Shown here piece after piece: positions 30,965-43,522 of a stretch of 64,000 bases of DNA (its first letter is position 1; each line of letters starts with the position of its first letter). Below the pieces are notes generated by a model. It saw only the letters and a program-made list of their open reading frames with translations, was not told the DNA's origin and made no database searches. The stretch spans positions 62,001-126,000 of the forward strand of contig JAILWY010000001.1 of NCBI GenBank assembly GCA_022113835.1. The letters are read 5' to 3'. The translations under genes and the position numbers were made by a program. Source of the DNA: Atopsyche davidsoni. Lineage: Eukaryota > Arthropoda > Insecta > Trichoptera > Hydrobiosidae.

Positions 30965-31799
30965 ATAACTCAAAATGCCTCCTAAAAAAATAACACTGTC
31001 TACGCACAGCAAACGCAATTCAAAAAGAATTGCACAATTGAACGTGATAAAGACTCCATCAAATAAAGACCGGTGCAGTAAAAGTGATGCGTTGTTTGTG
31101 ACATGAAATGTGACAGATTTGTCAAGCAATGAATTGGAAGGAAAACGCGAGCAGCGTCTTCTTAAAATTCGAGTATGTACATCGACCTCAAGACAAAAAG
31201 AAACTGATGCACAGCGAACGCTGCGTTTGTCTTCGGTGAGAGTGAGTGCATCGATAACGAGAAAAAAGAAACAGATACACAGCGAGCGCAACGTATGTCC
31301 TTAAAGTGAGTGTGTGTATCCACATCGAGACAAACAGAAACAATAAGACAACTCACACAGGAGCGTTTGATAGCGCTCGCTGTCCCAGAGAATATTACTG
31401 CACACAATTGTGGATTAATGAATGTGACCTGTCGATTCTGCAATGCTTTACATTATCAAGCAGAAAACCCATCAGATGGAAAGTTCAACGATTATTATCA
31501 CAAAGGTAAAGTGAAACTACTAGCAAGTCCTATTTCCCCAGTATATTTAAAGGATATTTATAATTGAAATTTCAAGAGAAAAATAAGATCATACAATAAC
31601 AGTATATCTTTTGCATCAATGGGAGCTAAATTAACAGTGGGCCACTCTGCTTCAAAGTTCAAGGCCAAGTATACCACAGAACTTCGCACCTTCATCCAAC
31701 TGATGGTACAAAATTAAAGCATTATTCATCTTATTATGTTCAAACACCATTGCATCGTTCATCGAATGCGCGTCATTCTATGACGGGCTACATTTCTAG
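30965..31799 (+). pseudogene. Helitron remnant 1a
   Basis: Starts at ATGCCTCCTAAAAAA (30973) and keeps pieces of a Helitron N-terminal protein: arginine-rich RLLKIRV and ETDAQRT repeats, then NCGLMNVTCRFCNALH, HKGKVKL and YNNSISFASMGAKL, typical of the Helitron_like_N region. Frames are shifted several times and the Rep and helicase domains are absent. The end CTAG at 31799 is followed by T and preceded by a hairpin (CGTCAT-TCT-ATGACG), the standard Helitron 3' terminus. Related to 52479-53279. Confidence 0.75.
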
Positions 31800-31800
31800 T

Positions 31801-32641
31801 TTAATTATAAAATATAAAAATTATTGTTTATATTTTTATGTTAAATAAATAATAAGAAATAGTAAATAATAGTATGAAAATTCTGGTAATTGGGTCGAAT
31901 TGGGGCAAATATGCAACAAGTGATTATTTTTAATAGCAATTTTAAAATGTACATTTATAGCTAAAAATTTCAAACAACAGGTTAGAATACGAAAAATATA
32001 CTGCACCAATAGAAAAAAAATAAATCCAAAAGTTAAAATGCATTCCTTATTCTAAAGGTATTTTTTTCTAATAAATTACTTTTAATATGATAAACATGTG
32101 TCTTCCCGATTGATTTGAGATTATTATGACCGATTGATTTAAGCATTTAGGTGTCCTTTTTTAAATTGGAAATAAAAGATTACACATAAACCTACGGTAA
32201 AAGATTAGTTTAAAAATTAAATCAAATAATTTTTTTAACAAGCTTTGGTTTTGAAAAATCATAATTTAATCAAATTTTTCAACATCTTCAAGACATTATT
32301 TGACCTTGTGAAAGGACGGAAATTAAATAATAAAAAAATAGGTAAATATAAATTATAATTTTTATAATATTCTGTAAATAAACCAGCTTTCAGCCCAGTA
32401 AAGTGATAATTAAATAAATGAAATAATGAAACGATTTTGATTTTCGAGTGAGATCCGTACTGACAAAAAAGGGTGTATTTTTTTTCCCTGAAAGCTTTTG
32501 TCACTTTTTTTGCGAGACGTGTCATCATATTTTTTTAACTGTCGATTTATTTTTCTTTGTTGAAGGTTGTTTTTTTTTTTTTAAGAATATTAAAAAAGCG
32601 GGCACAGGGTTGGGGACCACCGCCTTAGTGGATATGTATGT

Positions 32642-32682
<41 letters not shown>

Positions 32683-32944
32683 CTCAGTTTGGTATGTCCA
32701 TCATGAAAGGTTGGCGAAACCGTTCACTAATAATAAATAACATGTGGAAAAATCACTCAAATATTTTATTTAAAAAATAAATAAAAATATATTTGTATAT
32801 ATATATATATATATATACAATATGTATATACATACATACATGCCAATATCATTAAAAATTGCATGAGTAAATTAATTTTTGTTGTTACATTTAACTGTCA
32901 GTTTTTTAAATACAACTTTATGACGAAATAATAAAGATTGATTG
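31801..32944. other. AT-rich stretch with repeat fragments
   Basis: No gene. At 32595-32628 there is a hAT-like end (rc CACTAAGGCGGTGGTCCCC). At 32700-32785 there is a single arm of the foldback family (ggttggcgaaaccg, catgtggaaaaatcactcaa). (TA)n lies at 32643-32678. Confidence 0.45.
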
Positions 32945-32952
32945 ATCTAGAA

Positions 32953-33469
32953 CAGTGTCTTTCAAACTCTTTTGGCCTACGGACCCCTTTTTATAGTCAA
33001 AACTTGCCCACGTACCTCTTTTCATGGTCACAACTTGCTCACGGACGCCCTTTCATAGTCAAAACTTGCCTACGGACCCCCTTTTAGAGTCAAAACTTGC
33101 CTACGAACCCTGGGTGAAAAACTACGTAAATTCATATAATAGACTAGTTGGTGCAAGTATCGACTCTATTGCGTTCCTGTATTAACCTACCTGACTCACC
33201 GCGATGCCTGTTATTACTTGAATATTATGCACCTGTCTATATTTATATTTAACTTAGGACTTAAAAATCGCTAATAATGTATTCATTGTTAATTATTTTA
33301 ACCTCCATATTAATAAAAATGTGTCACAATTTTTAAAATTTTACATTTAACCTTGCGCGGACTCCTGACGTTGTTCAGGGACCCCCAAATCGATTTTAAT
33401 ATTCTAAGGACCCCCTGAATGATCCCAGGCACCCCCTGGGGTCCGTAGGGACCACTTTGAGAAGCACTG
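32953..33469. mobile_element. Non-autonomous hAT-type element with 8-bp duplication
   Basis: 517 bp from CAGTGTCTTTC to GAGAAGCACTG with exact duplications ATCTAGAA at 32945-32952 and 33470-33477. Internal 35-45-bp repeats (ttcatagtcaaaacttgcc, acggacccc) occur four times in the left third. No coding sequence. Confidence 0.85.
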
Positions 33470-33477
33470 ATCTAGAA

Positions 33478-34111
33478 GCTATAGCAGAGAAAAGAAATAG
33501 CGAGACTGAAAAAATATCCCGATTTGAAAACAGTCTGATTTTCATATTATCAGCTTGCAAAATGACGGATAAAAGACTAGAAAATTTTTAAAGTTCCCTC
33601 GAATATAATTATGTTATAACCCGAAGAACACGAAAAATGCTCACCAGACACCGGGCACTCGTTGGCCAAGCGCACTGCCGGTCGCATTCCCACTGCGAGG
33701 TGTCTTATGCCTGATACACGAGGTCTCAACTTTTAAAGATCTTAAATTATAATGTTTTATAATACGACATTTGAAAATAAGTACTACCAGAAATAGTATT
33801 GCTTAAGAGCAGAGTCGTGTTTACACGTCGACTGCTTAGCGCTCTCGGGGTACTCTGCGACGGAACCGAACGGACATAAAATATTACGAGAGTCGGCGCA
33901 CAAGTCGAGCCGCGCTCCAGCGCCGCAGTCACTCTTCTATGAATTGCAAACAATGCTTGCCTCTGTTTCCTCGGCTGGACCAATAGAACTAATCATTTTG
34001 GCACATCCAAAGCAAACAAAAAAATTTAAGTATTTTGAAAAAATAATAACTGTGTTTTTTGTGCAGTTTTATGAACATGACGTATCTCTGTGATAAACTT
34101 CAATCTATATC
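33478..34111. other. Unassigned sequence
   Basis: No domain or repeat recognised. Confidence 0.3.
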
Positions 34112-34119
34112 ATTTAGAT

Positions 34120-34672
34120 CATGGGTGGCCAACCTTTTTCAGCAGCCGGGCCAGATTAAGGAAATGAGATTTCCTACTGGGCCGTACAACAAAATTTCAT
34201 TTAATGTACAAAGCAAGCAAGAAATATAGTGTTTTTGAAGAAGATACAACACAGATGTGAATCAAACATATTTATTAGATTGGAGTTAGGCAATACAAAA
34301 AATAATAATAAAAATTAAGCAAAAAAATATAAAATTTTAGTAAGACGTCTGATTTTGTCAGAAATAAGTACCGGCTATGCGAGCTTGCCCCAGACTGGCG
34401 GTCGCGTCCCGCCCCGCATCCCGCATTCACGCTCACGACAATCCACACAAGATCGACGTTGTGATTGTTTGTTAACGCAAACATACCATAAAGAAATTGT
34501 TACGATTGTTGAATCAATGTACTGAAATACTTCCATATATATGATATGGTACGAACTACGCTCTATGGAATATTTTTTTGGTGGTTTTATGCACAGTAAA
34601 ATAAAAAAATGTTTGCATATGTTCCGCGGGCCAAAGGTCAACTCCCCGCGGGCCGCCGTTTTGCCACCTATG
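34120..34672 (+). mobile_element. Non-autonomous hAT-type element, complete
   Basis: 553 bp with termini CATGGGTGGCC and (inverted) CATAGGTGGC and exact 8-bp duplications ATTTAGAT (34112-34119, 34673-34680). The truncated relative at 24254-24707 is in the opposite orientation. Orientation here is nominal. Confidence 0.87.
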
Positions 34673-34692
34673 ATTTAGATCTTATTTTTAGG

Positions 34693-34976
34693 ACTTATTG
34701 TTAGTCTATATCACTGGTTCCCAAAGTGGTCAATATCGACCCCCATGGGTCGATTTCGTCCTTCAAGGGGTCGATGACAGCGAAAAATTTAATTGGGGAT
34801 CCCATTTAAGCAGGTCATCACCAAATTTAGGCATTCCGTAAATGTCATAATTTATAGTTCGTGGAGCCCCAATTAAATTTTTCGCTGTCATTGACCCCTT
34901 GAAGGGCGAAATGGACCCCTGGGGGTCGATATTGACCACTTTGGGAACCGGTGATATAGACTAACAATAAGTCCCG
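34693..34976. mobile_element. Foldback MITE, hAT-like terminus
   Basis: Arms of about 100 bp are nearly reverse complementary around a ~70-bp centre. The sequence cactggttcccaaagtgg resembles a hAT TIR. The complementarity extends about 20 bp beyond that motif (ggacttattgttag), so the palindrome is larger than a plain MITE. Confidence 0.75.
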
Positions 34977-35718
34977 AATTTTCTATAGTATATAACAATT
35001 GGAAGCCAAATTCTGTTCGTTATTGACTAAGTATATAATTTCTATTGACCTGAGAAACCCCTCCATTCGTTAACCCTTATATTAAGGCTCTGTTTCTGAT
35101 TATAAAGCAAACGCTGGGTGACATCTGTTTTCGTAAAACGCAAATATTTGTCTCCGTTTGCAAACTAAGGATATTTGCTGTGTAAATTGAAAAGCCATAC
35201 ATTTTCAGGAGTAAGCAGTGCCGACAGTTTATTAAGGTCAAATTTCATGAATAATTCTTGTTTTTATATTCGGAGCTGTTCAGTGCGAGTGTTAGTAAAA
35301 ATACTAATTGACACACACACACATATATATATACATGTATGCATTGATTACATTTTTCCTTATCCAAATTCCAACCTAACCTAACCTAAGCCATAACCAG
35401 CGCAAGGAGCAGGGGATAGGCACACAAGACGTATCATATTATATATTCTTGTAAAATAAAGAATCTTGAATTTTTTTTTATAAATATAAAGTTGGGTCAA
35501 GTTGTGCCAAGCAATGATAAGCCGTCAAATATAAGTGAAGTCATTCTCTCCCCGACATGGCGCACGACTTTATTTTCCTCCCCTAATAAATCAGCAGCCG
35601 TGATTTTACCGCTTGTTTTCTGCCCGCTAGAGTGGCTGAAAAATCTTCACCGGATCCCTGATTTCCACTCTAAAACAATGAAAAACCACGTAAAAAAAAC
35701 ATCATAGTTGTGTGTGAA

Positions 35719-35720
<2 letters not shown>
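34977..35720. other. Unassigned sequence with a retroposon tail
   Basis: No gene. 35385-35475 resembles the tails at 21041 and 50113 and ends gaatcttgaattttttttt. CCTAACC repeats precede it. Confidence 0.35.
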
Positions 35721-35723
<3 letters not shown>

Positions 35724-35809
<86 letters not shown>

Positions 35810-35830
35810 TTATATATATATATATATTAT
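35724..35830. repeat. (TA)n microsatellite
   Basis: About 105 bp of TA with few interruptions. Confidence 0.95.
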
Positions 35831-38607
35831 ATGCCTAGTGGTCGGCGCAGGCGTCTTGCACAGGACAAGAGGGAAGTCCCGTTTAGCCAGAGAGGGGTTG
35901 TGATAATACCTTCACGGAGTCCCTCGCAATCTCCTGCCTATTGTGTTTAATGGAATAAACAAACATTCATATCGGGGCTGCCTAATGAAGCTGGCCAAAG
36001 TATATGTCTGCGCCTCTGCAGGTTTCTACTAGAACGGCACATTTAAAAAAATCTTAAATCCCGGTCTTTAGTACTTTTTTCCGGATTCGCCTTTGCATAG
36101 GAGTAATATTGAAAAAAGAAACAAACAAAGATTTTTTAAAAATAATTATTTAAATCACAAAAATAATCATAGATGTAGTTAACATGTTTAAATATACAAT
36201 ATTACACGACAAAAGGCTATATATTCATTTAAAAATATCGATAAGACAAGTTTTTACATTAAAATTAATATTTTGACAATTATTATAGACATCTATGATA
36301 TGATTATTATCAAGGTGCTGACTAAAATGGGAATCTCATGTTACACCTAAGAACACGAGCACAGGGGATGATCAAGGCCGGCCAATTATGAAAGCAATGT
36401 TTACAGTTAGTGACATTTTTGAGTTATGATTCTTTGAGCTTGGCTATTGCTAAAGTACCGAAAAGTGGCAGTCCAACTGAGGTCACTTGCTACCGTCCAC
36501 CTCGCTCTCGGGCACGGGCGCTCAGTCCGCGCGGCGAGCAGTGGTCGGGGAATACCGTAATAATATCTGTCTTGAGTACGTCGACCTCACAAGCCGGAAA
36601 CATTCTCCTCGTCATTCTTCTCGACGTTTCTAGTCAGATATCTCCAAAAGACCATCTGTGTCTTCATTTCATCTGTACCCCGTTTATTACCTCCTAAGTG
36701 CTTGAAGTGTAAATTCTGTATTCTAGGACAATCTGTAAAGAACGGTCCGAAAGTATAAAACGCGTTCGGACGTCTCGTTTCTTCTGGGCAATGTCTCATT
36801 TAAACGCTTTTTCCTAATTCCTTTCTTTACGGTCTGTTTTATCACAACGATATATTTTCCAAGCGAACGGCAGATGCGTTTCCACTATTCCTTCCGAGCT
36901 CAGGACGAGGCGAGAAGACGTGAGAAGCGACGAGCGAGCCTGACGTCGAGCGGATCGGTATAATGCGGACTCAGCCACCCGCAGAAGTCACACCCTAACC
37001 TTGTTGTCGTTTAAATAAAGTAAAACTCATCAGAATCGAGTGGAAGACGAAGTATATAAACTAGCAACTGGCACTCTTGGATCATTCGGAGCACTCTGGG
37101 ACATAATATAAAGTATTAAAACAATAATTTCGAAAAAAAATAACTATCGAATCGCAAAACCCGTTACGCATATTTTTTTAATAATAATTTGCAAGTCATA
37201 TATATTTACATATTTGCAGAGAAATCATCAGATTCTTTTGTTTTTTATTTATCTCGGAATTTTGAAGTATGAAGGTTACATCTACTGACAGTTTTTTGCC
37301 AGTCGCTCCCAGAGCGGGTTTTGATATTCGACTACACATATTTAGGATTCGATATCGATCTGCTGTCGTGCAGAGATAGCGGACGAGGACACTCGCCTGC
37401 TCGAGCCAGGTGAGCCAGGTGAGCCAGGTGACCCAGCAGCAACAGCAGCAGCCACGGGGGTGGCATGGCGAGGCTGCGGGCCGCGGGGGCTGCGGGCGGG
37501 CTGCGAGGGTCTGCGGGGCGCGACTAGCGAGGCGCGCCCCGCCGGCGGACCCCCTGAGACTGCACCTGCCGATCGAGACATTCGTCAGTTTCTAAGTGTC
37601 AAATACTGGACACCGGTTTTATTTGTTAACGTATTAATACTATTCGATATCTCTCGAATGAGTAACATACACGTAACCTATGAAATTTTAAATATACTAA
37701 GTCAATTTTTGTATGTATGGTTTTGAGACGCAAAAAACGGACCGTTTTGTCTGACGCCCGTGTATTACCACGTTTTCCATAAATAAATTCAACACGCCCA
37801 GACAAGCCTCGAGTTTTTTTACTTGTTTTTCTATTAAAGCAAAATGTTAGGCCAACGATTTATCGATATGTGGTCAGTCAAATTATCCGAGACAACTTCC
37901 TTCGTAATCTAAATATTTTCTTAATAATTAACTACCTTATGTGTTCGCTTGCATCACCTAGTCTACATTTACGCATTCACGATCACCGTGTGGTCGCTTG
38001 CCGGTAGCGCGCACTACACACAAGCAATACAGCGCTGCACGGTCATAATGTCTATTATTATCTCAAAAATACAAAAATATCAAACGCAGACTTTTCATTG
38101 ATATTATTAAAAAGATAACCTACATATGCATTATATTTTCCAAATACGTTTTAATAAGAAAATTTACTTTTTTCAAGTTTTCAAATTGTTCATTCAAATT
38201 GTTGAAGTTGAATGAAACAATCGTGCCACAGCAGGAGCCCGCCGGTCGATCGCGGAGGTCCGCGGGGGCCGCCCGCGCGGATAAGCGCACTTCGGATTGC
38301 GCTGGAGTGATATATCGACGAACGGAAGTCACGCGAGAGATTTTTTGAGCGAATTCATCTGAGAATCGTAAAAACCATGAACGACCGCCCCGTTAGCGCC
38401 AACAGGGAGCAAATGGAGGGAGTTTAGGATCAGAGCCTGATAACGGCGTCACAGCCTCTCCCGCGCTAAAGGCTAACGGCTAACGGCATTAGAGAACAAC
38501 GACGGCCGCAAATGAAAGTGCTTGCAAAATACTACAAATAAAAGGGAAAACGAGGACGTCGCACATAAATAAGACGGGCTTTATTCCCCTGTTTGTCTAC
38601 AACGAAA
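35831..38607. other. Mixed sequence, no gene identified
   Basis: GC-rich islands at 36480-36560, 37380-37570 and 38225-38300 within AT-rich DNA. 37404-37455 has AGGTGAGCC and CAGCAG micro-repeats. None gives a recognisable protein. One island could be a promoter or first exon of the Dpr-family gene to the left, but I see no splice-compatible signal-peptide frame. Confidence 0.3.
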
Positions 38608-39246
38608 CAGCAAAGACTTAAAATCTCGTTTTATAAAAAGGCATCTCGAGAAACGACATCACTGAAAACAAGGATGTCTGAGTTCTCATTACCGTAAAGA
38701 AAAATGTTCCGTAGTGAAGAGCGACAGTCTCGAGCGTGATTATTATTTATCGTGAGGGGTGGTCGTGAGAGCGCGAGTGCCCGCGGGCTCTGGACGGGCC
38801 CCTGAAGCCCTGGACGGGGCCACGAAGACGTATGAAGTTCGACCCGACCCAGTCAATGCGCGGAGCCGAGCTCTCTTGGAAGTACCGCGCTATTCAAATT
38901 GTCCTGAACGAGATTATGTCTGAAGTAAAATGCATTTCTAGCTTCAAATCCACGATTATTTAAATAAAACCATTCATTTATTGACTCAACACTCGAGTCA
39001 AGTCAGTGAACTCGCTTCCACAGCATCCGGTGCTGGAGCTATTTATGTAGTGAAAATGGCTCCTGTACCGGAGTCGAAACGTTGGAATACGAAGTGTAGT
39101 ATCAAAGAAAGAAACGCATATGAAGCAGCATCATAAAAATTTATACATAAATGATAAATCATTAAATAGAATATTGATTAGTCATTTACGTATCTACATC
39201 TATGCAATTAAATAAAAAGTATGGATTAATAATAGCATGAATTTAA

Positions 39247-39315
<69 letters not shown>

Positions 39316-40011
39316 AAGAACGTGACCATTTAAAAAAAATGTGTTTTCTGACGAAGCTTTGTTTTGGGCAACTAGTATCTCATCTCGTGCAGGGTAACTG
39401 CCGATAACAGACTGGTCGAAAGGACTGTTAAACATCCGGTAAAGGTGCATGTTTGGGGATGCTTCTCAAAACGTGGTTTTGACAATTTGAACTTGTTTAC
39501 CGGAACTTTGAATGCTGCAAGGATGGACCAAATATACCAGAAAGCATTATTTCCACCTGTCCGAAGAGTGATCCCAAGCCTAAGTGAATCATGGATATTA
39601 CAAGAAGATAATGACCCCAAACACCTAAGTCGCCTATGCAGCGCGTGGAAACAAGATAAAGGCATCGAGTCTTGGATTGGCCCTCACAATTTTCTGACGC
39701 AAGCTCAATTGAAAACGTTTGAGCGTTGATGAAGCTTAAACTTCGAGGAAAAAAAACTGCTGCCGAGTTTACTCGTAATTTAAAGGCCATATGGAGGTCA
39801 TTATCCCGTGAATATGCAGAAAAATTTGTTGAAAGTATGCTTCGAACATGCCTGGCTATTATGAACAACGGAGGATGTTGAACACCTTATTGATAATAAA
39901 GCATCTAAGTATGTATAATTAACTATGTATTTTATTATTTTAAAATGCTAGACTTAATTTTTTTTATAACTTATGCTGGTTACGCTTTTTTATTACATAC
40001 TGTATATACAT
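38608..40011 (+). repeat. 1.4-kb segment, third copy
   Basis: Matches 4637-6042 and 12207-13612. Here it is joined on the left to unrelated single-copy sequence and on the right, after ATATACAT, to a complete hAT-like element. Includes the Tc1-like fragment at 39369-39883. Confidence 0.85.
39369..39883 (+). pseudogene. Tc1-like transposase fragment, third copy
   Basis: Same protein as at 5400-5914, with the HVWGCFS and DNDPKH motifs and the same lesion. Confidence 0.75.
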
Positions 40012-40282
40012 TAGGAGGTCCCTTAAATTTCAAGTTCGATATTTTTTTACGCATACCTTCTTAAAAGTTTAGTAATAACCCTATATTGTCTAGAAAAAAA
40101 ATATTAGTTTGATTTATAAACGATAACCCGTGCCGACTTGCGATTTTAACTAGTCCATACAAGTTGCGTAAGTACTGCGCTGTGACTTTTACAAATAAAA
40201 CATGTAGTTACCTACATGTTTTATTTGTCATTTCATATGTGATTTTTGAGATTAGTAGTGCTTCATTGTTTAGTGCGTTGAC

Positions 40283-42342
40283 ATGTCGGTGGAATTACGG
40301 AGTGATAAATAAAATAATTTCCTTATCGGTTTGCCTAGATATCAAATAAATGGTGCAAAATTACCATCTAATCGACAATTTCTCTCGGTCCTATTTTACA
40401 ATATTCTTGAGGTTAAACTGACTGTTAATGAAAGTGCAAATCTTGTGATTAGGGAGTGCATCATATATTGGAAAAAAGCAAGAATTCCAACAGGGGCATT
40501 TCCTAACTGCGTGAAGAAAATTGTTGATTTATATCATGTTTGGAGAGAGTTGCAAAAAAATTGTAAGAAAACTCAGGTTACGTTCAAGAGCCGTGGGAAC
40601 AATTTCAAAATTGATCTTGATAATTTGTTTGATATTGCACATGCTGATGCTTTTGTAAGAATGAAAATAGAGGAAGATAAATTATTTTTAATGAAACAGA
40701 GAGAGCCAGGTCGACCGGGATGCTTGGGTGGTGTTGATAAAAAATTGGGGGAAAAAGAAGATAGATCTAAACAACGACGATTGGAAGAAGAGGAAAGGGT
40801 TGTAAGACAAAGAGAATCACTAGCTGCTGAAACTAGAAAATCAAGGGCAGAAGCATTAAAATCTGACTTCCAAAACAATGTACCCGACGTAGTCACAGTC
40901 CATTGGGATGGAAAACTATTACCCAGATTGGATGTACGAAGTTCTAAAGAAGAACGCTTGCCAGTTATTGCTTCGTTTGACGATAAGGAACAGCTTGTTG
41001 CAGTGCCGAAACTAGAACATTCTTCTGGAAAACATCAAGGTAAGGCTGTCTCAACAGCTCTTTTTGACTGGAACCTTCACGATAAAGTACAAATAATGTG
41101 CTGCGACACAACAGCTTCCAATACTGGCCATTTTAATGGAGCTTGTGCTATTTTGGAGCAAACTTTAGGAAGAGAACTTCTGCTTTTCACCTGTCGTCAT
41201 CATGTTTATGAATTGGTCCTAAAAACTGTCTTTGAAAGCAAAATTAAGCAAATTACTAGTAGCCCAGATATTCCAATGCTTAAAAAGTTCAGAGAAAATT
41301 GGAAAAAAATCGACGCTAGTATCATTGAACCATCTCTTCATTTCGTAAAACAACGTGTTGCCGAGACAGACATTCAAGCTTTGTTAATATTTTATAAGGC
41401 AGAATTAGACAAAGGTTATGTAAAAGATGACTACCACAAATTGGTCGAACTGTGCGTAATAATTTTGGGAGGAGACACAGAGGAAAAATTAAAACTAAGC
41501 CCCCCCGGAGCCATGCATCAGGCACGCTGGATGGCGAGAACGATCTATTCTCTAAAAAAATTTGTTTACTTCAGTCACAATGCAGAATAACTGCGAAGGA
41601 CAAAAAGGCTCTACAAGATGTTTGCTTATTTGTCGTGATGTTGTATGTTAAACCTTGGCTCGAATGTACAGTGGCGATCAAAGCACCTAACCAAGATTTG
41701 CGCTTCTTGAAGATGTTAAAAGAGTACGAAAAAGTTGACGCAACAATTTCTAATACTTCTATAAGCAAGTTTAGCCATCACTTGTGGTATTTATGTGAAG
41801 AGACAGATATTCTATCACTGTTTGATGATGAAGTTGATAACCAAACTAAGATGAAAATGATTGCCAACTTCAACCGGGACAAAACCTCAGATTTTAGCAA
41901 ACGCGATGACCCGTCAAAGGAAGAACTTCCTCAAAGGTTGTTTGGTAAGTTAAATTGACTTTTAGTATATTTTATTTAAATATATTTAAATTGTTGTAGA
42001 TTTTTTTTGTTATTTGTCTTATTTTTCTTTTTTTTCCAGACAAAACACTGCATGATTTCGTATCGGAAAAGAGCAAACAATTTTTATCACGACTGCAGAT
42101 CGACGACAGTTTTCTAAAGGAAGATGTATCTTCTTGGAATAATAATGCTGCTTTTCTGGAAGCTAAATGAAAAATTAATTATTTGAGAGTTGTGAATGAT
42201 ACTGCTGAAAGGGCTGTTAAAATGATGCAAGATTTTAACGGACTTATCACGGCTGAAGAAGAACAAAAACAGTTCTTGCTGCGCTGTGTCCAGGAACATA
42301 GAAAATTGTATCCGGACTGTAAAAAAACAACTCTAAAAAACC
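40283..42342 (+). pseudogene. hAT-like transposase gene with intron, inactive
   Basis: Start ATG 40283 by comparison with the 47-kb copy. Exon 1 to 41944, intron 41945-42039 (GTAAGT; pyrimidine tract and CCAG), exon 2 from 42040 to a stop at about 42378. Motifs: CDTTASNTG, comparable to the hAT D-x-A-S-N motif; FTCRHHVYELV, comparable to hAT C-x-x-H-x-x-N-L; and a C-terminal AEEEQKQFLLRCVQEH with conserved downstream cysteine. Residues about 130-200 are highly charged (coiled-coil-like). Breaks: TAA at codon 10 (40310), a frameshift in the A-run at about 41556-41562, and TGA in exon 2 (about 42168). Expected length is over 600 residues, normal for hAT. Classification as hAT is inferred mainly from target duplication and TIR. 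Confidence 0.72.
41945..42039 (+). other. Spliceosomal intron in the hAT-like transposase
   Basis: 95 bases, GTAAGT donor and a T-rich tract ending CCAG. Splicing joins phase 1 to give RLFDKTLHDF. The 47-kb copy lacks the intron but only because a ~410-bp deletion removes it with exon sequence. Confidence 0.75.
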
Positions 42343-42644
42343 CTGTTACCCTGACTGATTGTTATTACTTTATGTTTTTGATTAAAAATTAATGTTCATC
42401 TAATTGAATTTTTACTTTTATTCACTTAATTTATTGCATTTATAATGATTTTATACCAGACCGAAATATCAAGACAAAACACGTTTTTTACTAAACTTTG
42501 AAGCTCGGTCGGCACTGGTTGCAATTATGCTAGAAAAATGAAATTTTATATTTAAGTATCTTATAGCATTAGTAAAAAAAGTAGAGGGTATGCATTTCGA
42601 AATTTGAAAAAAAAATTTTTTTTGGTCATATAAGGGACACCCTA

Positions 42645-42955
<311 letters not shown>

Positions 42956-43261
42956 TGTGGGTGTGAGTTAAATAATATTTAAAAATATATAGAAAATCAT
43001 TATGATTCATAATCTTTAGAGGCTCATAAAAGAAATTTTAACATGAAAATGTATTTGGCGTCAGTAAAGGCGCTAAATATTTACTACAAAAAAAAACTTA
43101 CTAAGAAATTTTAAAGCTACATTCTATTCAGCGATAATCTATGTATATATATATATAAAACACAAACTCAAAAACCAGCGGTTATTTCGCTGCTATAGGC
43201 TTTAGAGCCATCCAACCGATGTGCAACTCCGTGAAATCCATTAAGTACATATGTAAATATG

Positions 43262-43522
43262 TTAACAAAGGCAGTGACATGGCAGTGTTGGAGCTTTCAA
43301 ATCGAAACGATGAAATCACTTAATTTCAGATGGGTCAGAACGCCGAAAAATCTTTATGTTTACACACCTACCGAAAACACTCACTATATTGTTTATTCGT
43401 TAGCATTAAGATAAAAAAGTTAATAAATAAACAAAATTTCCTTTTTTTTTTTTTTTCGAACAAATAAAAAACGTATTTTATTTCTTTATTTAGCGTAGTA
43501 GCACGCGCCGGGTATCCGCTAG
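43262..43522 (+). mobile_element. Helitron remnant 2a (3' end)
   Basis: Matches the minus-strand copy at 59360-59640, including the former coding part (cgaaaaatctttatgtttacac). Ends CTAG followed by T at 43523. Just upstream a hairpin GCGT-AGTAGC-ACGC precedes the terminus, as in Helitrons. Confidence 0.65.

Larger units (their letters stand above)
40012..42644 (+). mobile_element. hAT-like transposon, most complete copy
   Basis: 2633 bp with TIRs TAGGAGGTCCCTTA and (inverted) TAGGGTGTCCCTTA and exact 8-bp duplications ATATACAT (40004-40011, 42645-42652). The 8-bp duplication and TAGGG-type ends fit the hAT superfamily, as do the transposase motifs, although I cannot name a subfamily. The left TIR has two changes. 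A long (TA)n tract begins directly at the right end. Confidence 0.88.

Noticed and set aside
40331..41590. 419-codon frame as an intact host gene
   Set aside because: It lies between TIRs with target duplications, occurs in several copies with stops and frameshifts, and begins after an in-frame TAA in the real reading frame.
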